In this document: positions 24,371 to 35,659 of the stretch, piece by piece
Layout: each line of letters starts with the position of its first letter
Position numbering within the stretch: position 1 is the first letter of the stretch
Origin: Helochares maculicollis
Taxonomy: Eukaryota > Arthropoda > Insecta > Coleoptera > Hydrophilidae
Assembly (NCBI GenBank): GCA_033557835.1
Contig: JAWQRO010000213.1
Coordinates: 1-48,561 of the forward strand
Direction: 5' to 3'
DNA length: 48,561 nucleotides
Program-made: the position numbers and the translations under genes
The notes under the pieces: model-generated
Told to the model about the DNA's origin: nothing
Database searches by the model: none
What the model saw: the letters and a program-made list of their open reading frames with translations, nothing else

Positions 24371-25984
24371 GTTTGTTTATTTTGCTTCTATGAAATTGTA
24401 AGTACTTTACTTAGTGATTAATATAGATTGAAGTATTTTTGAGACAAATGTCAGGGGAGAAATACTAGCCGGCATCGTTTATAATGACGGGTGCAATCCG
24501 AGATGTAATAATATATAAAATAGTAGTAAAGTAAAGAAAAAGTCACGTTGACTGACAATTGTAAATTAATCTATAAATTGTTAGTTTGCTATTTAATTTT
24601 ATATGTGAAATAAAACAACTTAGGTAATTATAAGATGCTTTAGCTTCAAACCTATTTATACCGTTAGGTTTCCCGACCTAAATTACACATAATGTAATTA
24701 AGATAAGTATAAAGTGCAGTCACATATATGTGTTAACTGGAAATTTTACACGTCGTTTAATTTCATCACAATAACAATTAATGCAAAAGATTAGTTTTCG
24801 AGGTGATCCCTTTGGCCTGTGAGTGTAGCAACGAATTGCATAGGTTATCTACCAAAATATGCAATATAGCTGTTTCTGCGTCGATTGTTTTGTTTTGCAG
24901 AATTTAGTAACGAGTTTTAATTTTAGAATTGCAAATCACCTGCACACATTTAATAATACGAAATATTTAATTATGGCGCATGCACAATCATGCAAAACAA
25001 TAACCTCCAAAATAGACTTATTTTCTGAGCTTTCGCTTAAGCTTGAGCTCGTTCATCGCAACACCTTACAAAATTTTCCTCCTTAACCTGCAAATCATTT
25101 TTCGACACAAAAGTCGATATTTTAAAATAGCAAGACGTTTGCGAGCCATGCTTATTCTAACTATTCGTTTAAAGAGATGCAATTAGATACCAAGCACGTC
25201 AAGATTTACTTCGAAATTAACGGCTTTTCTTTTAAATAAAATCTGCAGCTTCTGTAACCTGAGATCTACCACCTGTGCGTTGCGCTTTGTAAATTTATCG
25301 CTACTTCCCGTTTCCTGCGGATTGATTAACAATTTTACTAATATTTTTAAATCAGCGGCGCTGTTTGAGTCGCAGCCGCAACGCAAATTACTATTAAGGC
25401 ATTTGCATTTTACATATAAATGTAAACCGCAAAATGTTGTGATAATATGCAGTGGAGACTAAAAGTAAAACGTCAAACTGTGTGCATGATAAGTGTTACG
25501 TAACGAATTATAGCTGTCATTTAGACTACAAACAACACAGAATTTTTTTATCTAAATTTACACGTATTTGCCTGCATTTATACGTAGCATGATTTTGCGT
25601 AAATGTTTTCATTTTATAAATTCGTAATATTGGGGGTTTTAAATATACTACAGATTGATGTCATTAAACTATCAACATACTTTCCTAAAGATTTTTTTAT
25701 AATTACATTTTGCAACAACGACCGATGGTATGAGAAAATGTAAAAATCGAAATTATTGTTTGGATTCATACGGTCTGATGTCCTTATGACAGGACTAGTT
25801 TAAAGAAGATGTCGGACGAATTTTGTTTAACTCCAATAAGGGGCTCTAAAATGAGCAACCTTAAAATTTTAGTAACTTTGACAAATATTACTAGTCAATA
25901 ATATTGTGACAAAAAATAAAACAAATTGTTGTGGGTGTGAAAGACTATATTTTGTATTACAATTGTTAGTTTTGTTAAGCAACT
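24371..25984. other. Unassigned AT-rich DNA
   Basis: I see no gene or recognisable repeat. Opposed short frames at 25183-25462 are mutual shadows with no motif. Confidence 0.45.
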
Positions 25985-26542
25985 TTGATCTCAGGAGCCA
26001 TAATGATGGACTAAAGATGCGAGGCTGACTCATTTCAAAGTACCTATAAATTATCGTTTTTTGGCGTCAACAAATAATATTAACTCATCTAATTCAAATC
26101 GATAAAGTCAAAAAATTGGGTAAGTGGCTTCCATTTGAATTGGATGAAAAACAGAAACAAAGGCGTTTGAAAACTTGCTTGATGTTGCTTTCTCGTTATA
26201 AATCTAATTCGCTTTAAGGCCAATCTTCATGGTAGAGATCGGTACACTATGACAATTGCAAATGTTCAATGCGGGATTAGGATAAGTAACCAAAACACGT
26301 TTTAAAGCGCAATAGTTATTAAATGCAGTTGATGGTAAGTGTTTAGTGGCCTGACGCAGGTGCGATCCATTAAGAGATCATATCTATATGTTGCACAAAT
26401 GGCTTTGATAAAACTACAGGAATTCGAACTTCTTCATCATGCTCCATATTCACCAAGCTAAGCCCCCACTGAGTTTCGCAATGTTGACAACTTGTCAATA
26501 TGAAATTAATTCTTTTTCATATCGACAAGCGAAAACAAATTA

Positions 26543-27834
26543 ATGCCCACAATCCGTAAAACTGACCTAGGAAAGTATTAAGTTTCGCCCGCCAAATTTT
26601 TATATCCCCGCTCTTAACAACCAGCTGCCGAATAGCAAAAGTGTAAATATCAGATGAAGTTCTGAGCGTTTTTCTCTTCTTGACGATGAAATTAATAACG
26701 TTTGAATTTTCAGACTTAGATCAAATAGGCGCCGTTTTGTTGGATAATTTTTGTACATTTCGCTGACAATTTCATAATTCGGCGCTCGATGAAATTTCTA
26801 TTGCTAAAAAAATGTTCAGCTCATTTTTTAAGCTGCTTTTTAGGCCAGTTCTTTATCATCGACAAAAATTTGCAAATGCTTAAAATAGTGATAATCGCGT
26901 AGTGCCAGGTCTGAGGTATATGACGGGTGCGGTATAACGTCCCATCCAAACAATCGGAGCTTCTAGCGCGTCGTTAAAGATGACTGCGGCCTGACGTTTG
27001 ACGCAACCTTTCTTATTGGCCAATTCTGGATGCTTTTCGTCAATTTTCTGCTTCAATCCGGTCAATTGTTGACCGTGTAGGTCCGAATTGAGTGGTTGAT
27101 CTGAATGGAGCAATTCATAGTAGAGGATTCCCTTCCAGCCCCACCAAACAAGCAGTAAAATCTTTTTTGTCTTTCATCCAGACTTGACGATCGTTTAGGC
27201 CGGTTTACTACGGTTGAACCGTCATCTTATTCGCTGTTGTTCTTGTATGTGACCCATTTTCATCCACTTTAAAAATGGGTGGATTTCTTTACGCTTCAGC
27301 ATATAATCGGTAGTATTAAATCGCTTTAGAAGGCTCTTTTGCGCTCATTCGTGTAGCACCATATATGGAGCTTTTTCTTGAAACATTATGCAAATGGTTT
27401 CAAACGGTTTTCTGGCTAACCTTCAGTTTCTAGATATGAGTAAGTGCCCTCATGCCCGTCCGACATGACGATTTCTATGATTTTATCAACATTTTCAATG
27501 ATTGGCCTACCAAAGCGTGTCCTATTTTCGATGTTCAAATTATCAAAACGGAATGCTTGGAACCAACGCTTTGCATTCGCTATTGTATAGGGTCCATAAA
27601 CAGCACAAATTTTCCCCTTGTTCATAATGGTACTGAAGAATGTATCGAATTTTCTCTTTTTAACTCCCATTTTGGAAACCTCAACTGGATTTACTGTACA
27701 CAAATCTGTCAAAGAATTTGCTTAAAGCATTATGTCGCCTTTAAGGTGCACAAGATACAATGTATACATCGTGAGATGTAGCTCTCTAAAGCCGTCTAAT
27801 GAAAAACGCCGAAAATGTTTACCCATTCACCCAT
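26543..27834 (-). mobile_element. Nested, full-length but decayed mariner
   Basis: The length is 1292 bp, normal for mariner. Both flanks are TA (26541-26542 and 27835-27836), the mariner target duplication. The two ends read inward from TA as ATGCCCACAATCCGTAAAAC (left) and ATGGGTGAATGGGTAAAC (right, complement); they are only partly similar, as expected for old terminal repeats. The right flank continues with sequence homologous to 43635 onward, where no insertion is present, which places the right boundary independently. The left boundary is less certain because the host copy is poorly conserved there. Confidence 0.68.
26716..27670 (-). pseudogene. Mariner transposase (nested copy)
   Basis: The ATG at 27670 opens MGVKKRKFDTFFSTIMNKGK followed by ICAVYGPYTIANAKRWFQAF (helix-turn-helix, KICAVYGExxxxxxxxWFxxF) and RTRFGRPIIENVDKI (RxGRPxxxDxDxI). 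Later come a VDENG stretch where TGDEKW is expected, then LVWWGWKGILYYELLHSDQP, LNSDLHGQQLTGLKQKIDEK, HPELANKKG, and after a frame change SLTTR, a stop, KLRLFGWDVIPHPSYTSDLA and LRDYHYFKHLQ. It ends IMKLSAKC...IIQQNGAYLI and a stop at 26718-26716. The second catalytic HQDN is lost, a few codons are missing near the N terminus (318 codons against about 345), and at least two frameshifts and several stops are present. Confidence 0.85.
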
Positions 27835-27916
27835 TATTTGTAAGTTGCCAACCAACTTGGCCTTTTTCTACAAACTTCATACTTGACGTCCTAATATTTA
27901 TACGTTCAGTGGAGAC

Positions 27917-30900
27917 GCTCCACAACTTTAGGATTATTGTAAAGTAAACCGAAATACGTTCAAGTGTAGATATTTCACTCCATCTCGTAAATAATGTAAA
28001 CAAAATTATAAATCTGTGGCTTAATATGACCAACTTTTAAATGCATTGCCCGGATCTCCCCCCCAACGAAATTGTAATATGTGAAAGGAGCATAATTGTC
28101 AAATTACATCGAGGGGATGTCAGGGTTTCGAGCGTTCAATTCTGCCAAGATAAGCAGAAACAAATCGATGAGCGTGGTACCGTGCATGTCATATCACTTA
28201 CACATTGTGGACGTTTTGCTCCATCGATGCTGCCGGTCTAATGCGTTCGGGCTTTCGTTTCTAACTCGATGTGAAATAATAACGCTCGTTGTAGCAGCTC
28301 CGCCACATCACGGGGCATCGGGGACTTTTAGGTACACCTTTCACATGCTGCAAAAACGATCGAGTGCTAAGCTGGAGACGTACAAAAAATCGATGGCATT
28401 AAAGAGATAAACGAGATGAAAAATGAAATATTTCCCGCGGCCAACTCATGAAGAGTTCCAACTTAAGTTAAAAACACAAATGAAACGCTTCGAAACGGCA
28501 CGTAAGAAGCTGAGTGTAATAAAGAATTTTTGCTTCCCTGAAATGCAGAAGTGCAGAGACGCCAAAAACCTCCTTCCAGCTGCAAACGACGGTAAAATAA
28601 GGGAGCCGTCAAAATTCCAATTGAATCATTTGTAAGAGAGCAGATCGTGGTCGCAATCGCGGTCCAAACCGTTCTCGTCGAAAGACCGCGACCACCGCCA
28701 ACCCTAATTTTGTAATTATAAGAGAAACGAAATCCTCGGAAAGATGACATGTAATTTAAAACAAGATTATAAGAAAATAACTCGACGCCTCACCGCCTTA
28801 TTATACCTTTTGAATATTTACCTGACAAACCGCAACCACCGAAATCCAGATTATCCTAAATGGGCCTCCCCCTGTTGTTATTAAAAGGACCGCGGCCCGG
28901 AAGTACCAGGGAAATCTCCATTCATAAACTTATTTAAAATATTATTCATTTTCCGTTTATGATAATATTCCGGATTAAGTTCCCGAGTGGTCCCGTTACA
29001 ACCGAGTAATTAGTAAACGACCACCTTTCGGTTGCCCCGTTTCGCTCTTGTCATCCCCACTCTGGGAGCCCCGGTATTGTTGATCCCGTGTATTCGCGGC
29101 CATCCTGCATTAAGTTTCGCTCTTTGTTACGCCACTATTTCCCGCTCTAGTTTTAGCCAAGCTACTTTTCTATATTTACATCTACAGAGTTCAACGGTTA
29201 TGCCCGATTCTTCCTTTCCTCCGTTCAATTTAACCTGATCCCACATTTCACCATTCCCTAATTGTAATCAATTCTCACCTCAGCGTTTTTATTCTGTTAA
29301 TTTTGTCGGTTGTACGCGCTGCTTGCTTTGTTACGTGTCTAAATAAACCAATGAATAATCGAATACACAATTCGGGCTTGTTTACTATGTTTTTACTTTG
29401 TTTAAACTTTGTTCGTCTATACTCTCTCTCTTGTATCTAACAACTCGTCCTGTCACTATCTAATCTCATTTTACACTTCACTACTTTACTCTTCTATACT
29501 CATTTGTTTACGCTTGCTCATTCTACTTTCCGCCACTTTAATTTCGAAACTTCTGCCTTCATCCGTCGCACCCCACCCTCCCATCCGGCCGCCCCCTCGC
29601 TTTGTCTCAAAACTTTTCTTCTCACTTTCATGTTATAACTCATTATAAAAATATTTTAAAAGGCCGTTAATCTTAACAAAAACAACGCGAGTTATATTTT
29701 CCGTAATATGGACGTTCTATTTTAAAGTTCTGCCATAATGTGAAATTTATATCCCAATTTACCAATATAAATGTCACAAAAATGTTTTTCATCTCGCTGG
29801 GATATTTCAAACAATGAACCAATTAATTCGGATGTTTTTGCAAATGTTATTTGTCGTCACGCGAATTATCGTTAGGGATGAGTTTCACGCATTCGGCTGC
29901 TCTGCGGATTTGCCCCTAAATTTGTGATTACAACGCCTCATGTTTGAAATCTATAACCTTCTGCTTAATTCCCTCTAATTTCGGGTGATCTCCCATCATT
30001 TTCATTCCAAATCCAGCAGCCCGCTTCAGGACCTACCCAAAAATATTGCGAAATAATACGTCCGGAATTCCGAATAATTTTTCGCCCAATTCGTTACAAC
30101 GCTATATTAAATATCACGGAAATTCTCTACTGATACCTTGGATCAGCACCTGTCCTCTTCGACGCCTCTTCTCGATTTTTTGCATACAATCTAATAGCAG
30201 GATATTTAATACAAAAATTCGGCGACCTACAGGGAATTTATTTTCGCGCCAAATTTCAAAAACGGAACCGCTACGCCATTTCAGTTCGCTCACAATACTG
30301 ACGTCATGCAGGCTCGATTTCGGGAACCAATCCTCGCCAACCGCAATCCTCTGCTACTTGAGTTGAGACGGCAGAATTTATGGCAAGCAATAAGATGACA
30401 TAAAAAGAAAGGCGAGTGAATAAATTCAGCGTGCAGAGACACAAAGATGCCAAAACTGAAGGACATGAGGAAGGACGACCAACAAAATTCTATCATTCTT
30501 AGTATTTATTGTTTTGTTTTGCGTCAGCCCTCCCTTTGTATGTCTGCATTCGTCAATGCGTGTGTCCTGAACTATCGGCCAGAATTGAGTTTCATTGTAC
30601 AAGTGTGTCATTGTCCGGGCTTCTTTTATGCTATTACGCCATAGAAATTGTCGTTCAATACCGCAGTTGACGGGGAATCGTCAGCGTCCCATTCGCCTCG
30701 GCAATGTTTATTAATAGAACTTTTATCCGGCTCACAGTTCAATCCTTTTAATAACAAATAATGTTTATCAATTCTTTGTTGTGGCGGTTTCTCGACGGCC
30801 TCGTCCTTTATTAAACATTACGCTCGTGTCTCACTCGACGGTAACAGACGTCCCATTCGTGCCACCCTGGACTTTCGTGACGTTAACTTCTAAATAACGT

Positions 30901-31334
30901 GGTTAACGTTGAAAAGTCAAGACGAAAAAAATCGTAAATTCACATCATAATTTTAAATTACCTCCCGACCAGGCACTGTTGGTGCTTTAAATGAAGTTGT
31001 GTATTTTGTATGAAACTATGTACGTAATTTATGTGTATGAAACTATGCTGGTATTTTATATGGGAAGATAAAAGTTTAAAATACTGTTTGGCAGTTGGGT
31101 GCTTTTTGTGACAGAAAAACTTTAGCGGTACACATTGTGTTTCTGACTTGGCGGGTATATATTAAAGCCCTAATCCTAACTCTTATTATCATTATTATTA
31201 TCGCTAATCCCTTATTGCGACCATAGAAAACCTCAGCCTCAAAGTTTTGATTTCCACATTAAGTAAGTAGTAAAATTAAATTTGCATTAGTTGAATTTTA
31301 CGCTTAAATATTGATGATGACAATGAGAATGTAC
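27917..31334. other. Unassigned, less AT-rich DNA
   Basis: I find no gene or mobile element in 3.4 kb. Composition is visibly less AT-rich at about 28040-28720, 29000-29250 and 30000-30420, and 29400-29620 is pyrimidine-rich on the plus strand. Frames in these patches (for example 28423-28635 and 30046-30366 plus) have no known motif. At 30880-30909 acgttaac and gttaacgt form an 8-bp inverted repeat, and gtatgaaactatg is repeated at 31008 and 31035. Conserved non-coding or regulatory DNA is possible but not shown. Confidence 0.4.
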
Positions 31335-31336
31335 TA

Positions 31337-32069
31337 CATGGGCTTAAAAGTCTTTGACTTAATATTGAAAATACGTGTTTTTGAATGAAAATGTTGCATT
31401 ATTCTTCGATATAATCTCCATGTAGAATAATGCATTTGGTGTAACAGTCCTCTAACATTTCGATACCGGTTCGATAGTGCAAAGCTGCAAGGCATTCAAA
31501 GGAGGCGTTTGTTTCCATCTTGACCGCCTCGTATAAGTGAAATCTTTTTCCAGCGAGGCACTTTTTAAGTTTGGGAAAGAGGAAATAGTCGCTGGGGGCT
31601 AAATCAGGCGAACACGGTGGGTGGGGGACTAGTTCATAGCGCAATTCCTACAATTTATCGGTCGTATCACAAACTGAATGAGCTGGAGCGTTGTTTTGGT
31701 GAAAGAGCAATTGTTTCTTCGCCAAATGAGGGCACTTGGCTTTGATCTTGACGTCCAATCGATCCAATAACGCACACTAATGTTGTTTATTGATTGTTTT
31801 ACCATGTTCGAGGTATTCGATGAAAATAATTCCACGTGAATCCCAATAAATACTGGCCAAAACCATGCAGGCTGACTGTTGTGTTTACGGGCGCTTTGGA
31901 CGACTTTCATAGGTAAGATCACTTTGAGACCAACAACTTAAGAACGATTGGATGAAATGTCATGAAAATTTGCCAGTATTCTAGTTAAGGTTGGAACTGT
32001 AAGACAAAGTTAAAGATATTTTGTTTGTAGCGTGATCTATCGGTCAGGCCGAAGACTTTTCAACCCCTG
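31337..32069 (-). mobile_element. Internally deleted mariner with both inverted repeats and TA duplication
   Basis: The left end reads TA-CATGGGCTTAAAAGTCTTTG (TA at 31335-31336). The right end, on the complementary strand, reads TA-CAGGGGTTGAAAAGTCTTCG (TA at 32070-32071). These are matching terminal repeats with 4 differences in 20 bases. The element is 733 bp against about 1.3 kb for a complete mariner, because the 5' half of the transposase gene is gone: the 5' non-coding DNA runs directly into the middle of the catalytic domain. It is a non-autonomous derivative that may have moved, or decayed, in this form. Confidence 0.82.
31399..31925 (-). pseudogene. Mariner transposase, C-terminal half
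   Basis: The minus strand reads QQSACMVLASIYWDSRGIIF, IEYLEHGKTIN (WDxxGIIxxDYLxKGKTIN block), LDRLDVKIKAKCPHLAKKQL, then LFHQNNAPAHS, where the second catalytic aspartate of HQDNAPAH has become asparagine. After D-KL-stop it continues RYELVPHPPCSPDLAPSDYF and LFPKLKKCLAGKRF with the third aspartate intact, and ends CIILHGDYIEE before the stop at 31399. Only two stops interrupt this stretch, so it is one of the better preserved mariner pieces here. The DNA-binding N terminus and the first aspartate block are missing. Confidence 0.9.
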
Positions 32070-32071
32070 TA

Positions 32072-32539
32072 GTAACTGATTTAGAATCCAGATCTTTTGT
32101 ATATTGGTCACTTAGGAAACGCAAAACACAAGCATTGATGCTTATTACCAACTAGCGTGCGGTTTTCTTTTTGATGAAAGAAAGTTCATATTTTCATAAC
32201 ACATACTACGAATATGATTTTTTGGAGAATAATGTTTCTTAAAACAATTTAAGATAGCAAACAAGTCATGAAAGGGTGACATTTTTGCTTCGTTCGCTTT
32301 ATTTACGGCACATTTGAGTCACATACCGCATTGGAAACTAACCAAATATGAGAAGTATCTGTTCGTGGGATGAAATTTAATTTTTTTTTGTAACGTACTC
32401 TTTCATAATTTGTATAACAATATAATGACTTTGCTTGTTGATTTAGAAAACACCAGAATTCAAACAACAAAGTTCTTAAAACTGAACTGAGATCGAGAGA
32501 GAAAAACACGTTAAATTCAATAAAATGATAAAAAGTTCT
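32072..32539. other. Spacer between two mariner remnants
   Basis: I see no clear feature. The part nearest 32539 is likely the 3' non-coding end of the next mariner, but its terminal repeat could not be identified. Confidence 0.4.
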
Positions 32540-33481
32540 TTATTGAAAATATGTTCCATTATTTTTTGTCAATTTGCGAACACCCCCGTCTGTAGAAGTA
32601 TTCCCCGTTTGCCGCGAACCAATTTTGTTAATCATCATACGAAGTCCTGCTCAGCAGTTCGTGGCCCATGCAAAAAAGTTGCAATCGAATCCAAGACCAA
32701 GCGCTTTCAATGTGTCGCACACCGGTTTTGTGATGGAGCATTGTCGTGAAGAAAAATTGCTTTGTTTTGCCTCTCTCGACGTTCCCACCTTTTTTTAAGC
32801 AGAGAACGGATCAAATTGGTTACCTGTTGTAGGTAACGTTTACAATGACCAGTTTCCCCAAGTTTGACGAGCTCATAAAAACCACGCTCTCCTAGTCTCA
32901 CCAAACACAGACATCGTCCTCCTGTCAAAACGATTCGGTCTTGCGCTGGATGTAGATGGTACTCTGGGGTTTGCCCAGGACTTCATACACTTAGTATTTT
33001 CAAAATAAATCCAGATTTTATCCTCTGTTATGATACGATGCAAGAACAACTGCCTTTTGCAACCAAAATTGGTCACGTCTTTTTGTGCTTTTTCATTTGC
33101 CTGTCTGTTTACTCACCTCATACATCCATCTGCAGGTCTTGTAATTTTTCCATATCTTTCGTAGGCAAGTGGGTACTACAACTTGTTGAGTAAGTTCCAA
33201 TTACAGACCGAATTATTTTTGTGTTTGCCAATCATCTTCATCCAACAAAGATTACAATTTCATGTTTGTATTTTTGGCGGGTTTCCATGTTCCTTGCCCC
33301 TAACATCGAAGTCATCACTTTTGAAACGCTGAAAGCATCGTTCACATGTATCTTGCGATAAAGCATTTTCATCGTAAGCTTCACGAAATAATCGATATGA
33401 TTCAGTGGCATCTTTCTGCAAGGGAAAACAAAAAATGAATACTGCCCGCGAATGCTCTGTGCTCGGTAGAAATTTCGACAT
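32540..33481 (-). pseudogene. Mariner transposase, nearly full length with the third catalytic block deleted
   Basis: The ATG at 33481 opens MSKFLPSTEHSRAVFIFCF, then RLFREAYDENALSQDTCERC and FQRFKSDDFDV (both helix-turn-helix halves). Out-of-frame pieces give LLDEDDW-type and ITRPADGxM sequence, then FLHRIITEDKIWIYFENTKC (first aspartate region, TGDEKW altered to TEDKIW), SWANPRVPSTSSARPNRF, ETGHCKRYLQQVTNLIRSLL and IFLHDNAPSQN with the second aspartate intact. The next part jumps from LKALGL to CMGHELLSRTSYDD, FYRRG and NNGTYFQ-stop (32540). The HPPYSPDLAPSDYHLF block with the third aspartate is absent. The 942 bp length against about 1040 expected agrees with that deletion. Several frameshifts and a few stops are also present. 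Confidence 0.87.
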
Positions 33482-34689
33482 ATTGAATACAACATTACAA
33501 CACGATGCAAACACTTTTTTAATCCATCACTAGTGCGTGTCTGAAACTTATTGATGACACAACAAAATGGTGCAATGTTACATCATTATAGCAGAACCTA
33601 CGTTGATGTACCATCTGTCGCCTCAAATCCATATTTTATAGTAGTACACCGGGTAAAGCATTGATAATCCTTACTGTTAAAAGTGGGGATTTTGCATCAA
33701 CTATTTTGATGATTGCTTGCTAAAGCAAACTATTTGCAGCCGTTAAATGAGCAGCAGACATGCAGTACTTATTCGCAATACTTATTTTGAGGTATAGATT
33801 TCAAGTTAATTATAGCCTGGCCAAATGTACATTCATATTGGTTAATGTTTGTGTTACAGGCATCGTGCACTTTATATTCAAAATTCTGAGTTCAAATATC
33901 GTACACAAACACGTTAAAAAGCGTCAAATTAATGTGGATGGTTCATTTAGAAACGGTACTTTCTCCAAGAGAATCGGAAATCAATGATATAATCCTATAT
34001 TTTACCATATTTAAATATTCGGAGATAATTTATTGTATAACAACAGAATATTAAGTGGTCTGCCAAATACATACATTATACATTAGGTACATGCAAACTA
34101 AACACGTTGGTATATACATATATTACGCTTTATTTCACAATTAACGAAGCGGCCGCTGCCTAGCACAATTTTCAGGCTACTTGCTTTTAAATTTTGTTTT
34201 TCTAAAGCTACCGCGGAAATTTTATTCCAAACGAGAATAGCCCGAAGGGTGATCAAACTGAAAGTGCAAACATTATAACCTTAGGTTTGAAGTTAGATGA
34301 CGCTAGACTGTCTAAAGTTTATTTAACAACTATAATTCTAAGTACATTTGGTTAATATTGGATATAATTAAACGACGCAATACTTCATTTCCCGAAGCAT
34401 ATTTGTTTTTGATTTTACTCTGGTGGAGTCTGGTAAAGATCATTAAAAAAGTAGTATTGTATGAACGTCGATAGCGCTTTTTGCCCAGAAGAGAACAAAA
34501 ACTTGGCGTGAGTATATTTGGACCAAGGGTTTGATGATGTTTCTTAGCAATAGATTTGATGAGTATTTACATCGATTCATTCACCCCTGACATCAAAGCA
34601 CAGTCAAAACAATAGACTTTCAGGGGACAATCGGCATGAAAGAAGGTCGAGACAGTTCCATCTTTAGTTCCTGTTAAAAGGAAAAAATA
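33482..34689. other. Unassigned DNA between mariner remnants
   Basis: The first 100-150 bases probably include the 5' non-coding end of the mariner to the left. Otherwise I see only AT-rich DNA; the plus frame at 33760-33987 has no motif. Confidence 0.4.
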
Positions 34690-35000
34690 ATCATTATGCA
34701 AAATTATTACAGCGAAAAAAAAGTGTCTCAAGACTGCATCAGTTCTCATACTTGTTATCGATATGTTCAAAATCAAGTTCGAACTGCTTCTTTATGTATA
34801 CTATTCTCCAGATTCTTTTATTTTCTCTTTCCGAATTTAACAAAAATGGCTCGGTTTTGGCAACAATGAAGAGGTGGCGTCTGTGGTTTGTGCTTATTTT
34901 GAGGAGCTCGCTGGTACTCACTATAAAGAAGGCATGGAATCTATTGACCATCAATGGAAACATTGTATCGAGCTAAAAGATGACTGTGCTAATATGAGAG
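34690..35000 (+). pseudogene. Mariner transposase C-terminal fragment
   Basis: Using two frames, the plus strand gives MFKIKFELLLYVYYSPDSF (compare LxELxFELLPHPPYSPDLAPSDF, with APSD lost), FLFPNLTKMARF (FLFPNLKKWLxGxRF) and then VASVVCAYFEELAGTHYKEG and MESIDHQWKHCIELKDD (the AYFxxLxxxHYxxGIxxLxxRWxKCIxLxGDYV end). This is the last third of a mariner transposase of a different lineage from its right-hand neighbour. The upstream two thirds are absent or unrecognisable. Confidence 0.75.
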
Positions 35001-35094
35001 TAATTTTTTTCTCGTACATAGTTCTTGTTGACTCAGACAGCGTAATTTGCGCCTATTTCTTGTGCCTACATTTTGTCATTTTTTCAAATTTTTG

Positions 35095-35440
35095 AAACTC
35101 ATGATTGACGAGCAGCGTTGGTTTTCTGATATCAGTTTTACAAAACAGCTTGTCAGAGATTCCGGTAATCGTGCTCTTGGTAGATCGCCATGCTTTAGGT
35201 GTCTTAAAAAAGTCAAAAGTGACAAGCTAAAGACCACCGAAAAACTTTGAAGATCTTGAGCGTTGTTGGATGAAGACTACAATCAAACACATCAACCACT
35301 GGTGGATCAATTAATATGACTCGAGAAGCCGTGTCCACAAGTTTGAAAGTCATCCAAGAGAAGAAAAATAGTGCAACAATTTGTTGACGTAGAACTGAAA
35401 ATTGTCAGAGAGACTGGAAAAAACGTATAACTAGCGATAG
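35095..35440 (+). pseudogene. Mariner transposase N-terminal fragment
   Basis: The plus strand gives NRALGRSPCFRCLKKVKSDK (compare YGDxALSRSQCFEWFKKFKSGD) and then LLDEDYNQTHQPLVDQL (LLDEDxxQTQxxLAxxL), followed by weaker VSTSLKVIQEKK-like sequence. This is the helix-turn-helix half of a cecropia-like mariner. It directly follows the C-terminal fragment of another mariner, so the pair is two truncated copies side by side rather than one element. Confidence 0.65.
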
Positions 35441-35659
35441 GAAATACTGTGAATAAAATATTTGCTGCAATTTTCATTCATTAATTGTGTATTTTATATA
35501 AGAAAATTACTCAAATTACTCAAAATTACTCCATTAATTTTAACTCGATGACTTTTAGGTGAAACTAGAACAGAATTTTAAGGTCGATCACTTTGAACCT
35601 AGTTCGTTTACTGTGATGTCTACCTTTTCCAATTTTACTTATCCACGTACTTTTTTTTA

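Larger units (their letters stand above)
25985..27916 (+). mobile_element. Irritans-like mariner remnant, split by another mariner
   Basis: The left part (25985-26541) encodes pieces of a mariner transposase: near 26068, ILTHLIQIDKVKKLGKWLPF (the TIxxHLxxIGKVKKLDKWVPHEL block), then QRR...LLSRYK, a TIANVQ stretch matching the YDNRKRS block, and after a deletion a frame reading LQEFELLHHAPYSP (the LxELGxExLPHPPYSP block). The right part (27837-27916) has no readable protein but aligns with the 3' part of the sister copy at 43634-43713 (tttgtaagtt, then tctacaaacttcatact, then cctaatat). Between the two lies a 1.29 kb minus-strand mariner. The copy is a pseudogene with stops, frameshifts and an internal deletion. 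Confidence 0.72.
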
